Made by a program: the position numbers and the translations under genes. A stretch of DNA of 64,000 nucleotides from Trema orientale (lineage: Eukaryota; Streptophyta; Magnoliopsida; Rosales; Cannabaceae): positions 226,143-290,142 of the forward strand of contig JXTC01000035.1 of NCBI GenBank assembly GCA_002914845.1, read 5' to 3'. Below, in pieces: positions 1-13,600 of the stretch (position 1 is its first letter; every line of letters begins with the position of its first letter). The notes beneath the pieces were generated by a model that was not told the origin of the DNA, ran no database searches, and saw only the letters and a program-made list of their open reading frames with translations.

Positions 1-186
1 ATGTCTTGGACAATTCATTTTTAATACTCCAAAGAACCTCAAGTGAGCGGGTATTTAGCTCTCCAATCACATAGATTGAATCACTTTCTAACCATAAATT
101 AACTATTCAATCCTTGCTCTCATGCAAAAATGTACTGCTGTATTGACAACCCAAAGCTCAGCTTCATAGGCATAAGCTTTGCCAAG
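1..186 (-). pseudogene. RNase H-like domain fragment of a retroelement (decayed)
   Basis: Read on the minus strand, this stretch encodes the pattern of plant RNase H-like domains: a segment containing EAELWVVNTAVHF, then, after a stop and a frame change, WLESDSIYVIGELNTRSLE. The acidic residues in AEL and SDS correspond to the conserved acidic positions of the family. Such domains occur in LINE-type retroelements and as dispersed fragments in plant genomes. At least one in-frame stop and one frameshift lie between the two parts, and the window edge cuts it off, so it is a remnant. A second fragment of the same kind lies at 48863-49165. The assignment rests on motif recognition only. Confidence 0.6.
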
Positions 187-707
187 ACATCTTCTTTTTT
201 TATTTAGTTCTTGAGGCATTACATTATGTGCATCCTAATCCTACAGTCTTACCACCAAACAGTACTCTGTATAGTTATGTTTCAGCTTTATTACTTGTAT
301 GCCTAAAGAAGATTCACTTTAATTCTATTGTTTATTAAAATTAATCGTTGCTGTTGAAACTACTTTTGACAGCTGATGTGCGCTGTTCCCACTTTGTGTC
401 TTTTAATATTTGTTTACAAGTCCAAATAATCAAGTGATGCGCTAGTCTTAGAATGTCTGTCACAAGATTTTTCGGGAATTTTTCTCTTAGATTTGCATAA
501 CTTGATCATGATGAGCAAAAATATAAGCATAATCTACTTGATTAAATTAGCCGTTAAAAATCAATATAAAACGCATATTACCACTAGTCCACCAAGAATA
601 CATTATAGTAGTAATATTTTTTAAGTATGATTTTACTAATCACATATGCATCGATAACAACATAGTTGTACATTGCGATATATATGATACAATGCCTAAT
701 ACCATAT

Positions 708-1275
708 CACGTGTGAATCTATTAATGAATAGTTATTATATTTTAAATTTGTATTTTAAATGAGACTTGTTTTATAAATTATAATCACTCGGTACACGTG
801 ATATTTTAATTTCATAAAATTAATAATATGGTGTGATATTAATTACGTATATTCTTGACAATTTGGACACGGCGGCAAACCCACAATTATTAAGGTGTGC
901 GGGCGCACATGAGAGTGTGACCAAATCTCACCTCGTCACAGCGTCTAGATCTTAAAATCTAAACCGACACGAAATATGAGCAGGAACACGAGGTACGAGG
1001 TCCTAGATCAACACGCGAGCTCCAACACATCGACACCTGTCCTCGTGTCTTAACAACATTATTCTTGTCCGAAGGCGAAGGGCCCCACTCCCAAAAAAAA
1101 AAAACAGAGCAAAGTTGAAAACGACCCATGACCGCACTATCCCGCCACGTCATGGTTTCTAGAGACCGAAGAAAAAAGGGGACCACAGTGGGGGGAAACG
1201 AAATCTCCCAACCGAATCACTAACCACGAGATCTGATCTCCACGTGTTTGGGCGCTCATCTGGACCGTCCACGTC
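708..1275 (+). promoter_or_regulatory. Upstream region of the PP2C gene with ABRE/G-box and DRE-like motifs
   Basis: Seen directly: CACGTGT at 708-714, ACACGTG at 794-800, CCACGTGT at 1240-1247, CCACGTCA at 1145-1152, CCACGTC at 1269-1275, and ACCGAC at 963-968. The ACGTG-core elements match ABA-responsive elements bound by bZIP factors of the ABF/AREB group, and ACCGAC is the core of the DRE/CRT element. Known: clade A PP2C genes are commonly induced by ABA as part of negative feedback. Inferred: this gene is ABA- or drought-responsive. No clear TATA box was assigned. Confidence 0.5.
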
Positions 1276-1461
1276 TCTGTTGAAAAATCCAAGTCACTGG
1301 TCCTAACAACCCCATCTGGCACAAATCCACCGAGACGAAACTAATCAACGGCTGCGATTCGTTACTTTTTCTATTCTTCTTTCACGTATTTTAATCAGCT
1401 CCACCACCATGGATCTTTTCCTTTTCTACGTTTTCTAGTCCAAGTTTCTTCAGATTCCTTC

Positions 1462-4400
1462 ATGAGGCAAAACTCGAAGCCGCTCTCGCCGCCGGCCAAG
1501 GATTTCCGGCGAATGACGCTAACCTCCGGCGACTCAAGCCACTTTTCGATCGTTAAAACGAAGAGAGCTCGCCGGAGGAGACTAAAACTCGGGTCACTGA
1601 AGTACACGTGTCAGGCGTCGACGAAGATCGACGACCCGTTAAAGATAACGGTCTCGTTGTCGTCTTCTCCGCCGCCGTCGTCGTCGGGGAAAGACGGTGT
1701 CGTTTTGTCGAGCGAAACGCGGGAGGGGGAGTACGGCGTCGTTTCGGTGATAGGGAGGAGGAGCGAGATGGAGGACGCGGTGAGAGCGGAGGTAGGGTTC
1801 GCGGTCAAAGGAGGCAAGAGGGTTGACTTTTTCGGGGTGTACGACGGACACGGCGGGGCGCACGTGGCGGGCACGTGCCGGGAGAGAATGCATGAGGTGG
1901 TGGCGAGGGAGCTAGAGGGATTGTATGAAAATGACGGTAGTGGTGATAATGGGCTTGAGTGGGAGAGGGTGATGGAAGGGTGTTTTGGTAAAATGGATGA
2001 GGAGGTGAGGGGTAATGCGGCGGCCAGGACAGTGGGGACCACGGCGGTTGTGGCGGTTGTGGCGGAGGAGGAGGTGGTTGTAGCCAACTGTGGGGACTGT
2101 AGAGCCGTTATGTCTAGAGCCGGTGGTGCTTTCGCCTTGTCTACTGATCATAAGGTAATACATAATATTAAAAATAATTAAAAAGAAAGAATTACGGTTT
2201 TATGAATTATTAATTAATATATGTATTTTCGCCTCGTTCGAATATTCCGGTTAGAACGTTGCGATCAGTGACAAATGTCATATTCTGGTTTGTTTCAAGC
2301 AATTTCATTTTTGGTGTCTTTTTGTTTAGCTTTATAGCCCCATATTGTTTAACCAGAAAAAAAATAGCCCCTTATTGTGAAGCTTTTCTTTAGAAAAGGG
2401 TAAAAGTAAAATGGAAACTTACTAAATAAACCTCTGATCATTTAAGATCTTTTGTGATTGGGCTATCCAATTGGAGAAGCGGAAGTGTAGGAAAAAATTA
2501 ATAAATGAAAATGACACATGTCACCTAGTCTAATAAAGAAAAGATTCTGAAAGGAGACAAACAGGATATAATACTACTCTTTGATATATTTTAAAAAAAA
2601 AACAAAATGATGTCTTTATTGAAAAATACTAAATAAAGGTTTGTTTTGCCCTTTTCCGTGGTTTCGGCTCTTACAATACATAGAAACGTCAAAAACGCTT
2701 TTTGTATCAACGTGTTACTGTTTGACAGCTATTCAATAAAATATCAAAACCGCTTTTGCAAAGAATATCATCTCTATATTTTTCTATTCAAAAAACATAA
2801 AAATATATAAATTTTTTTTATCTATACAGAGGTATCATTTTGAAAAATTTATCATACATATTTTGTTATAATAAAAAATAAAAAAAATAATATTAATAAT
2901 GTATATATTTTCATACATCTCATTAAAACCGTTATAATCATTATTATTTAATGGCTGAAAAAAAAAAAATCTACACATATATAAAAATATATATATATCT
3001 ATCAGATTAGCAATCATATATATATTTAAGTTAATCGCCTAAGGGTCTCTTATTTCTCTATTCAACAAAATAAATTGCTGGTGGTTTTTATTTTTTTTTT
3101 TTTGAAAAATTTGTTCGTAGTTGTATTTGTAATTTATTTTTCGTCTTCTTTTTTTGAGAAATTTGAAATAGTAATCATTATGTTTATATTATAATTTGAA
3201 GTTTTTGCTTTAATTATTAATATTCAGAACCATTTATATATAATAAAAAAGAAGAAGAAGAAGAAATTAATCGCATAAGGGCCCTCTTATTATGATCTAA
3301 CTATTATTATGATCTAACTATTATAAGAAAGCTAGAAATAGATAAATGTTTTATTATTTGTTGACTTTGTTCGTGTGTGCACAGCCTGACAGACCAGATG
3401 AGTTGAAGAGAATTGAAGATGCTGGTGGAAGGGTCATAAATTGGAATGGGTACCGTGTTCTAGGAGTTCTTGCCACTTCAAGATCTATAGGTACTTATAT
3501 CAATTACGAAGGTTAATTTCTAGAACATTAATAATGGACTAATTAACATATTGGTAAATTTCCCAAGAATTCGGGCTCTCTTATTCACGTATTACACGTA
3601 CATATATACGTAACATATTTGTTTTAATAAAAACACGACTATCATATACACATATATATGGTAATATAAATATACATTTATAATTATTGTGTAATGCTTA
3701 CAGTACGTACCACAATGGGACCTCGACCATGCATAGATAGATTAAGACCAAACCAAGAATATAAGCGAAAAAGAAAATGAAAGACCAAGCCAAGAATTCC
3801 AAATGAGGAACAGAGATATGTTATTTAACTATCTAGATTTTATAGCTAGTAAAATTGATCTATATTTGTATTCGGTCTATTCGTATTGTCAGAGCTCTTA
3901 TCTTGATATAGGTTTATCTTATCAATTGAACACATATATTCATTGGAAGTACGTACTAGGTTGAAAATCCATGGTCGATTTCCTTGGTCGGTCCGGTATC
4001 TATAAAATATATTTATATGTATATATATATATATAATTAAAACACTATTTCTTTTTTCACGTGTGTTCTAACTTATTAATCTGTGAAGACATACGCGTAC
4101 ATTTCGTATTATATATGAACCTTGTTAATTAATTACTACTATATATATGAATTTCGTGTGTACGTAGGTGATCAATACCTGAGGCCATTTGTAATATCAA
4201 AACCTGAAGTTACCGTGACAAAGCGAACTGATAAAGACGAATTTCTCATACTAGCTAGTGATGGTTTATGGGACGTATTATCAAACGAAGTTGCATGTAA
4301 GGTTGTAAAGAACTGCCTTGACGGTCAAGTAAGGAGATTTTCCAAAGAGGATGTGAGCGGAAGCCGTGCATCTGCGGCCGCCACCGCGTTGGCTGAGCTA

Positions 4401-4463
4401 GCAATGGCTCGGGGAAGCAGAGATAACATTAGTGTTATAGTCGTCGACCTGACGAAAACCTAG
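1462..4463 (+). CDS. Clade A protein phosphatase 2C (PP2C), ABA-signalling type
   Basis: Three exons: 1462-2154, 3385-3490 and 4168-4463, all with GT-AG introns, giving 364 aa. PP2Cs remove phosphate from Ser/Thr using two metal ions; clade A members inhibit SnRK2 kinases until ABA-bound PYR/PYL receptors block them. Visible motifs: SEMEDA (101-106), metal-binding DGHGG (128-132), GTTA (192-195), NCGDCRA (209-215), LASDGLWD (295-302) and SRDN (350-353). Trp251 in the INWNG context aligns with the 'Trp lock' through which clade A enzymes contact the receptor; I recall AHG1 lacking it, so this gene is unlikely to be AHG1. [13 protein letters not shown] (256-268) and the following segment resemble the PP2CA/HAI subgroup. 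The N-terminus is basic ([11 protein letters not shown], 32-42), possibly a nuclear localisation signal. Start: the first ATG of the open frame. All catalytic positions are present, so the gene looks functional; the exact orthologue is uncertain. Confidence 0.93.
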
Positions 4464-7186
4464 CAGTACTGCTTTTTTCAACCTGTGTTAGTTGTTAATT
4501 AAAAGACTAAAGTTAAAAGTATATCTTCAACAGTAAGAGTATATATATAACCGGTCTCAACATGCCTGGTAGTATTTCAAAACGTTGAGGTAGATTTCAA
4601 GAAAGGTGGGAAATTATGAATTCACTGGAATATACCAAAACTGTTCATGTCAAATTAAAATTTGTTGGTGGTGTTGATTATGGGAGCATAGAGTTGAATT
4701 ACTCGATTGTTACAGATGGAAATTCTTATATGTTATTTCATTAATTCATTGAGTTAAGAGATTATATATAAAAATACACACACATACTTATAATATATAT
4801 ATATGGTTGCCAATCCAGTAGATTTTTTTTTTTTTAACCTATGTATAAGTATTTTTCTTTTAGTCATTGGATCATCATCTAATGGTCTAATGATGATCTA
4901 ACGACTATAATGAGTTGCATGAGAAAACGTGCATTATTAATGTTATTTCTCTTTCTTGTTTTGTATTATAAAAAATGTGCATGATAACATTTCATTGGCC
5001 AATATAACACATATGTGTAATTAATAAAAAAAAAAAATACCCATTGGATTGATGCCCTATATGTGCAGAACATTTGATGCGTGTGTAACAATGCTAATAG
5101 CTATTGGCATTTGAGAACACAAATATTGGATTGTTATTTTGGACCTATTTGATTTTGTTATGGAAAATTAGATAATCAACCCTATTTTTTTTTTTTTTTT
5201 TGCAGAAAAATCCCTATATTTTAAAGAATTACAATGCAAATTAACCTTTAATTTTGGACTTTTTTTTCAAATCTCTCCTGGTCAACACGTTTCCAAATTT
5301 AACCATCCATAAACATTGAAAAATAAAAAATATAAACCAACAAAATAACCCTATAAAATGTGAAAAAAAAGGATAAACTTCAATAATTTATATCATGTTT
5401 GGTTGGTTAAACATGCAATATTCATCTTATTTGGTCAAATTTTTAGGTTCATATATATTATGTATATATTGTTGAGCTTTTGGTATGCGGGGAGTTTACA
5501 TCTGTATTTTCACTAACTAATTTTGATCGGTGTTGACCATGGAAGTTTGAAAAAGATCCAAAATCAAAGATTTAGATTGTAATTGTTCCAAATATAGGTG
5601 TTTTGAGCAAAAAAGAGAAAAATCTAATAATGGTTGATAATATATTTTTCCAATATTATTTAAGTTCTTAAAATGGTTTTGAAATAATTTAAAGTAATTT
5701 CGAAATTATATACATGTTAGTTATGTACGCATGTATGTCTTTGATTAATTTGTTTTTGAATCAGGTCATGAAATTATCAACTCTTTGAAAAGCTGATTTA
5801 CTTTGAACCATGGTCCTTCTTTTACAATTTATTTCAGTAAATGTCTGTTTTTCCCATTATATGACTAAGTAACCGAGTCAATCATACTTTAAACTAAGTA
5901 AATCTGATAAATGTACTAATCTATACGTTAATTATGTAACTTTCTAGTAAATTAATTGGGTATACATATTTATCAACCGATATACTTGACTATTTTGTTA
6001 AATGAAAAACATGCCGTACTCGACAGTTCCTTTAAGAGGCTCCAAAATTCGGCCATTTCGCGAAAAATCAACAGGAAAAAAGTTTGCTGAAATTGGATGG
6101 GCCAATCCAACCCATAGTTTCCTCACATAGTTTCTCTTGGATCGTTGGGTCTGGCAAGCAATTGGATTGGCTACGGTTAAAGTTTAGGGCCACATATCAA
6201 AGACCATAGTAAAAATTAGGCCACGTACGACATTTTTAGAAAAGAGTGGAAAAAATGCGGTGGGCTCAATTTCTTCTAGATCCAATACCGTATTTTTAGG
6301 GGAAAAAACCACTTAAAAAATTAGAAAAATTTTAATTTTAAAATAATAACTAGTAATTAGTAACCAATTTTTGAGTACTGGTAATCATTAACCAAAAATA
6401 TTTATAACTGGAATATAATTGATAATCGGTAATCAATAACTAGTTATCATACAGTAATAATAAGTAACCATTTTAAAAATAGTATTTTTCTAAAATATTT
6501 TAATAAAATGGTATTTTTCTAAAAACAATATAGTACGAGAATTAAGAAAAAACTGCGATCGTATATTTTTGTAATTCTTTTTTGTTTTTGTAGGTAAAGT
6601 GTTAGAAAGCTAAGACCTTATGCTATCAAGCCTCAACCAACCCAGCAGGTCTCTTGGTCCACTGACCCTTCACTGGCCACACCTAACCGGAGACAAAGAT
6701 GAAGCTAAAGCAGCTATCTTTTTATTTTTCTTTTTCAGAAATTTAAAAAGGATAATGATATTTTAATTAAATCAAACATTTAAATTATACTCGATTGAAA
6801 GAATATTACTCTAGGTAAGAGAACCAAACCTTCTTTTTTTCTTTCTTTATGACCATAAGTCCACAAATTTCTTTAAATATGTATGCCTCCACAAAATCCA
6901 AATGACTTGATGGATTAGAATTTAGATATGTTCCTTAAAAAAAATGGAAAAGATATTTGTATGGTACGTAGATAGTAATAGATTTAGGGTCACCTAAACT
7001 CCCCGGGTCCCTTTTTTTCTTTTCATGATTATTAGTTTTTCGTTCCCTTCGATCTCTGTAACTTATTTATCAACAATTTTCCCTTAAACGTGACTTTACA
7101 ATTGAATGACTTTTACTTGAGAATAATGTACATGAGATTCATGATGATATTGTTGACACTAAAAATTAGTTTATCGATACAAAAGT
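4464..7186. other. Intergenic, AT-rich, no gene seen
   Basis: Downstream of the PP2C stop codon. Contains many poly-A/T runs and simple AT tracts (for example near 4795 and 5175). I see no coding exon, RNA gene or element with readable ends. Confidence 0.6.
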
Positions 7187-7556
7187 TGGTGTAACAACGG
7201 AATTATAATTATGATGGATAAAACGATAGAGAAGTATAGAAAATGACTTGGTTTTATAGTGGTTCAGCTGAAACTGAAACAGTCTACATCCACTTTTTAT
7301 ATGATTTTATGAATTAATAAGAATCATTTTACAAGTCTTGAGGGGGTTTCGATTCCGATCCTCTTTCTTTTATTTTGGGATCTATATATAATGTTTAAAA
7401 TAATCATAGTGGTGTTACTGTAGTGAGCAGGTGGAAGCAGTTGGAAATGATGTGAGACTATCGGAAATGGTTGAGTTTGTATCTCCCACTTTCGTTCAAT
7501 GTGCCACAATATTTCTCTCAATAATTGAAGATATTGTTATGTAGTAGGCCTGCTCA
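7187..7556 (-). mobile_element. Short solo LTR, minus orientation
   Basis: On the minus strand the unit runs from TGAGCAGGCC to CCGTTGTTACACCA (TG...CA). It contains a TATA-like stretch followed by GATCCCAAAATAAAAG, and a downstream GAACCACTATAAAAC block typical of plant LTR R/U5 regions. The flanking 5-mers are AAAGT and CAAGT (4 of 5 match), compatible with a target-site duplication. The unit at 37322-37801 is a clear relative: ATTATATATAGAYCCCAAAA is shared. No internal retrotransposon domain adjoins, so it is probably a solo LTR. The ends are less certain than the family resemblance. Confidence 0.55.
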
Positions 7557-10474
7557 CAAGTAATTATTATTTCTTTTCATCGTTAATTCGAGAGAGGTCT
7601 TCTCACATTGTTTGTAGGAGCTAACGTAGTTATTCATGAGCAGCCAAACTATTACGTGTAACATATATATATGATGTTATTACCGGTTATATAATTTTTC
7701 CCATCAAAAAGAAAGTTACATAGTTTTTTTTTTCTTAAAAAAAAAAAAAAGAAATATTGCGCTTACATTAATCAGTATTATTTATTTTACTAAATAAATT
7801 TCTGTCGTAACAGAAATAATAAATACCGATTCGATTTGTATTGGAAACTTGTTGAAAACGATTCATTGATAACGTTTATATAAATAAAGTTGGTGGTTAC
7901 TAACTATTATTAATCATTGGTAAAGTTTTGAAGATTGAAGTTAGTGCTTACAAGCTATTATTATTTTTCAATATCAAGATACTCGTTATTCATAAGACTT
8001 TACAGCTATAACAACATTTCATCAACAGCATTTTTTAAAGATGCCTTCTCAAAAATAAAATATATAAATGAAAGGTAAAGAAGAGAACCCCATGCGTGAA
8101 TTGATCAAGATTTGGTGATTCCAATTTCCAACTTTCTTTAGCCAAACTTAGAAAAATATTCCAGCTTTCCTTTTCTCCATTGCTTTTCAATGTGGGACGG
8201 ACCAAAATGTCCCTTATTCATCTAGTTTGAGAAAGTAATAAATTTTTTTTTTAAACAACAAAGTAATATAAATTAATTGATAATTAAAGCCATGTTCAGA
8301 TTGTAGCATCATGCATCTGTGACCTGCCACCACTTCTTTGAGTTCCTTTAATCTTTTAATATGGGGAGCTTTTTATATAATTCCTCTTAAAAAAAATGTG
8401 TCGAGACTTGGAAGCATGATAATAAAGAATAATTATAAAGTTTCTTCCTTGTCTGCTTTTTGATATTCCTACATTATTCTAATGCTTATAAATAATCAAT
8501 TCAGAGAATAGTATAGACATTTTTTCTCATTTATTGCCCAATTAAAAGCCCCTTTTCCTTTCCTCGCCATGCACGTGGAAACGCTGATGTAATCTAAGAC
8601 AAGTCATCAACGATAAACGACGGCTTTGTAAATTTGTAAGAATTCACTGATTGTAACATACCTAATTTATACTTCACCTTTGACTTTGTAATTTACCTTG
8701 ACCCATTTTTTAGAACAACAATGCGATGGTAAATATTTACTTAAAAAGAAAAAAAAAACCTTAAAATCTCCTGTCAAATTTTATAGCCAAGTTGATCATC
8801 TCCTATTATATCTATCTATGCTTATTTAATATTAAAAATTATATTAAAAATTTTGTATTTTATCAAATTTTGACGAAAACCCCTATAATTTGGAAATTTC
8901 ATAAGAATCCCTACAATTACATTTTTGTTATATATTTATTTTTAATTCAGCTTTAGCAGATCATCCCCAATCGGGGATTGGAGCGGAAATTTGTGTTAAA
9001 GACAAATATGTCCTTAATTGAAAGACCTAACTAAGCTTATCAAATAATTCATGTAACCAAAACAACATAAACTAAATTATCTCTTTCAAAAAAAAATAAA
9101 TTATCAAAACTACATTATTGTAGTAAAAAAATCCAAGCCCAAATTAAAAACAAAAAAAAAACATATTTTTAGATTAGTCATGCTATTTAAAATACAGATA
9201 AAATATTTTTTGAAAAAAATCATTTTATAAAGTATTTTTTGAAAAAATCATTTTATAAAATAGTTTTTGAAAAAATCATTTTTCTTTTGTTTTTAAGTTT
9301 GTGTTTGCATTTTTATTTTGATTCTTTTTTAGCCAAAACAACATTTTTTATAGTTTGGCTTAAGTTTGTTCTCTTACATGGAAGTGTTCGAGACTCTTTA
9401 TTATGAGTAAAGTTGTCCTTCTACAAAAAATTCACCCCATTTCACTATTATAGGGGCTATTTGCGTGATTCTAAATGTTCCTATGTTATTTTCCGGGTAT
9501 ACAGATGTTTTCATCAAAATTGAACAAAACACGGATTTTCTTTGATAATTTCCCTTCAAATTTTGATAATATTTATTAATTTCTACAGTCAATTACATAT
9601 CTATAAAAATTTATTGAATGATGTATCATCTAATTTTGATTTCACATGATTTGGAATACCCAAAAAAATTAAGAATTCCAAAAAATGTAACTACATAAGT
9701 TATAAGCTATTGAAGAAAAAATTACTGAATACCGGCACTTGGCTTTTCAATTTATTTTCTATAATATAAGAGCATGTTAAGAACACATCTCTTATGCTTA
9801 GAAGTTAGAACCATAACTAATATAAATGTGAGGCCCGCTTCTATTAGTGTGTCTGTATGGTATTAACTGCTAAGCATCATATATGCTTTATTAACAATTT
9901 TCATAATACAACTAACTATTGTTCGTCAAAATATAATGTGATTTACTAAACATGATTGACGTGAATGAATGTCATGTAATTATAGATTAGTTATTATTCC
10001 AAATTCCAATTTGTTTAATAGATTCAGTCCAAATGTTCAAGATAGAAAGCTACTACAATATTCACATATTTGATTAAATAATTTTATATTAGCTCTAATT
10101 CTTAGTAAGTACTTACCTTTCCGAAATGAAAAATCAATCATGGATTCCACTTGGCATTTGTTTACATTTTTCGAAAAGATATTCGAATATCGAGCCATTC
10201 TTTTTTTTCTTTTCATCTGATATTGGAGTTATTCTGGGGCACCCAGAATAGTTCAATGAAATTTGTAAAAGCATTATGGTTCATAGTCGCAATTATCTGA
10301 TTAAAAAACAATTAGAATTAATTATAAATACAAAGGAAAAAAAAAAAGAATTAACATTATACTCCACCAAAAGGGGGAGTGACATTTTGAAGAAGAATCA
10401 CGTCATTCCAAAAAAAAAAAAAAAAAAAAAGGCCAAAATACAACAGCTTTTATATTAAATAAACAACTAAATCG
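7557..10474. other. Intergenic, no gene seen
   Basis: AT-rich DNA with scattered homopolymer runs. It includes a locally repetitive stretch near 9195-9290, where a 'tttttgaaaaaaatcattttataaa' type phrase recurs three times, and an A20-type run near 10412. Short open frames here have biased, low-complexity composition and no recognisable domain. Confidence 0.55.
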
Positions 10475-11875
10475 TGTAAAACCCCTAAATTTTACAAGGA
10501 TATTTTTGTCTTTTGACCATAATTTTAAAAAAATTCGAATTTAGACCCAATTAAAAGAAAAGTTGAAAATATGGGTTACTTTGCAATTTCGAGGGATTTA
10601 TTTGATGAAATTCTCAAACTATGGACTAAATCGCAAAATATGGTGCCCATTTATAATATGCCACGTACCCCATTTCTTTCCCTCAACTCCTCCTCTCTAG
10701 TCTTTATCTGATCTCTCACTGCGTTTGGAGCAGATCGATGGCCGTCTGGCCATCGTCAGCGGCTGCCACCAACATGGAATGATGGCCCACCTCCATTCGA
10801 AACTCCTGCTTGAATTTCAACACCGTCAGAGTTGCCAGTTGCCGGTGATGAGCGAATGAAGTTGAGACACATTTTCCCTTATCGACGCCGATTCAGGCGA
10901 CGATGGACCCCAAAACCAGTGGCGTTCGATACGTCTCCTCATGGGCTTTCATCTGGTATATGTCTCCATTTTGCTCCATTCAAAAATTGCCATGTTAGGT
11001 TGTTTAAGGTGTTAAATTCGAATATTGACTTTTTAATCCGATCGTTAGATCGTAAAATAGATATCATAGTTTGATCTACTCGTGAAAATATGAAAAATAA
11101 AGTATATATTGACTATGTTTGGTGATCAGTACGGAAAATGAAATCTAACAGCTCGGATTTTATATAATTTTATGTGCCACAGGGTCGGATTTTGGCTCGA
11201 GCCTGAATTGGACAAGTTATATGTCTAACACAGTTAATTTGGGTGCTAGTAATTCAGTAGTGATATCTGTTTCTCGATTTGAGGCTCTGTTGGAAAAGTG
11301 GGCGATCGAGGGTTCTAAAACGACTCCCAACTATTCGAACGGCCGCCAAGCGATACCAAACATGCTTCATAGCATCGTAGCATGGTTTAATCACTCTTTT
11401 AAGGTAGAGATTTGATTACATGATTCTAAAATTGGTTTAATTATGATTTTTACATATTTTGAATAAATATGCAATTTTGTGAAATAGTTGGTAAAAATGT
11501 GATTTATATCTGTTTTGAGATGATTTGATATTTAAACTGTTTGGAAGGCACGTTACACTAGTTAGCGTGGTAAATATCTTGTTTTAGAACTATAATTGGA
11601 TTTATAGATTTTGATGAAAACGGCTGTTATGCTGCTAAAATTTTTATAAAATCTAAATTGAATGAAAATTTAGTTTTAAGAACTAAACTTGGTTGATTAA
11701 AAAACTATGCATGGTTTGTTTTATGATTTTGTAAAAAATAGTACATATTCTCATTTATGTCATCCGTATAGTATACATCATTGCACCTATATGGCCAAAG
11801 GACTTACAGTATCTCTTTAGAGTACTCGACTTATGGTACACTACAACAAATAGGCAATAGAGCGAGGACACTATC

Positions 11876-12360
11876 TACTAGTAGCGGCGACTATTAAACA
11901 TCGTCGCTTTAGATTGTTTTTATTTTTTTTAATTTTATTTGAAATCTAAAGCATCGCTGCTTTAGATTTCTTATTTTCTTAATTTTATTTGAACTCTAAA
12001 GCGGGGACAATTGTCGCCGCTTTAGATTTTCTTATTTATTAATTTTATTTAAACTCTAGAGCGGGGACAATTGTTGCCGTTTAGATTTTCTTATTTTTTT
12101 AAATTTATTTAAAATCTAAAGCGAGGACAATTATCGCTGTTTTAGATTTTCTTATTTTCTTAATTTTATTTAAAATCTAAAGCAGGGACAATTGTCACTG
12201 CGTTAGATTTTCTTATTTTTTTAATTTTATTTAAACTCTAAAGCAGCGACAATTGTCGCCGATATTTTATTATTTATTTTTTATAATTATTTTTCATTTT
12301 AAAAATTTTATTTCACTTAAAAAAACTAAAACGGTGACAAATTGTCCCTACTTTAAATAT
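11876..12360. repeat. Array of about 59-bp palindromic repeats, left arm of CACTA 1
   Basis: About eight diverged units. Each has a palindromic core of the form CTAAAGCGGGGACAATTGTC followed by CCGCTTTAG, separated by AT-rich spacers reading like 'attttcttattttcttaattttatttaaa'. Clear units start near 11947, 11996, 12054, 12115, 12175 and 12237. Subterminal repeats are the usual transposase-binding sites in En/Spm elements; a binding role here is inference. The palindrome would form a hairpin of roughly 12 bp per arm. Confidence 0.8.
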
Positions 12361-12630
12361 TTTTTGAAAATTTTGCAAATGCTAAGTGAAGGATAAAAAA
12401 ATATACATAAAAAAAAAAACAAAAAACAACAAAAAAAAAACATAAAAATGAAAACAAACAAAAAAAAATAGACAAACATTGATTTGCAAACCCTACATGA
12501 AGGATGAGCTAAGGTTGGATAAGTTAGGGTATTAAAAATTGATAGCAATAGAAAATATTTGTAGAAATTTAGTTAACATAAACCAAATTAATGTTCTTTA
12601 TGATTAGAAGAAAAAAGTTGTGTGGGTATT

Positions 12631-13140
12631 TGTTGATAAGTGGTGACAACTAGTTTGGTTAAGTTAGTTGATATGTTACAACAATAAGTTAGTTAGGAGT
12701 TAGTTAAGACTACAGCTTAATTACTCTAACTAATTCTTGATGATGTGTCAACTAAGTCATTGATTTTAGGATTAAAGTATGAGGCTTTTATTTATATAAT
12801 AGGTACTCTGTTTTATTGTTGAAAACAGATGAAAAATATTTGAGAACTGAAGTTATATCGCACATATTGCAACATAAGTGATTTCTTTATTTTATGTTGT
12901 AACATTGACTCTATATTCTGTGAGCTGAGAGATTCGTGATTGCATTACTGAAAGGCTAGAGAGTAGCTTTTAGTGAGAATCTTACTCTGTAATTTGAGAG
13001 TATATGAGGGTGTAATCTTCTTAGTTGATAGTGGATTCGAACAATGAAAAGTTCCCTACCTTGGATGTACAGTTTTCACATTAAAAACTGGAACCAAGTA
13101 AACTCGTGTTGATTTCTCTCTTGCTCTGGTTTTTCTACGC
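12631..13140 (+). mobile_element. Small solo LTR (copia-like) nested in CACTA 1
   Basis: Starts TGTTGATAAGTGGTG and contains a TATA-like block 'tttatttatataat' near 12787. It ends in a region resembling Ty1/copia R/U5 sequence: 'gtgtaatcttcttagttga...gtagattcg'-type wording, then an 'aaactcgtgttgatttctctc' phrase. It is flanked on both sides by GTATT (12626-12630 and 13141-13145), a perfect 5-bp duplication. The 3' end reads CTACGC instead of the usual CA, so the terminus is mutated or off by a base or two. The palindromic array of the host CACTA continues on both sides, which supports insertion into it. Confidence 0.6.
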
Positions 13141-13164
13141 GTATTCTTGGGTGATTGATTTTTT

Positions 13165-13600
13165 TTTTTTTTTTAATTTTATTTAAGCCCTAAAGCTTTA
13201 GATTTTCTTATTTTCTTATTTTTTTTAATTTTATTTAAACTCTAAAGCGGGGACAATTGTCGCCGCTTTAGATTTTCTTATTTTCTTAATTTTATTTAAA
13301 CTCTAAAGCGGGGATAATTGTCGTCGCTTTAGATTTTCTTATTTTTTTTTAATTTTATTTAAACTCTAAAGCGGCGACTTTTAATTGGAATAAAATTTCT
13401 AAATGAAAGTAATTATAAATAATAAATAATAAAATATTTTTAAACTCTAGTCGCCGCTTTAAAAATTTCGTGAAAATTTTGGCGGTCTAGTTGACCACCG
13501 AAAATATATTCCCGAGGGGAAAAAATCTAAAGCGGGGACATGTGATCTAAGGCTGGGACATTTGTCGCCGTTTTAAATGTTAAAACCTTTCAGATTTGTA
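13165..13600. repeat. Second block of palindromic repeats in CACTA 1
   Basis: Units of the same type as in the left arm continue after the nested LTR: a near-perfect palindrome at about 13240-13272, another at about 13304-13335, and half-units at 13365, 13450, 13525 and 13555. The spacers are the same 'attttcttattttcttaattttatttaaa' phrase. A further group in the right arm (about 14340-14660) carries the same GCGGCGACAAATTGTCGCCGC core. Confidence 0.75.

Noticed and set aside
1611-2087. Minus-strand frame rich in Ser, Thr and Pro opposite PP2C exon 1
   Set aside because: Shadow of the GC-rich PP2C coding exon.
11876-12360. Regularly spaced palindromic repeats resembling a CRISPR array
   Set aside because: The spacers are conserved along with the repeats, the DNA is plant nuclear, and the array lies between CACTA termini.
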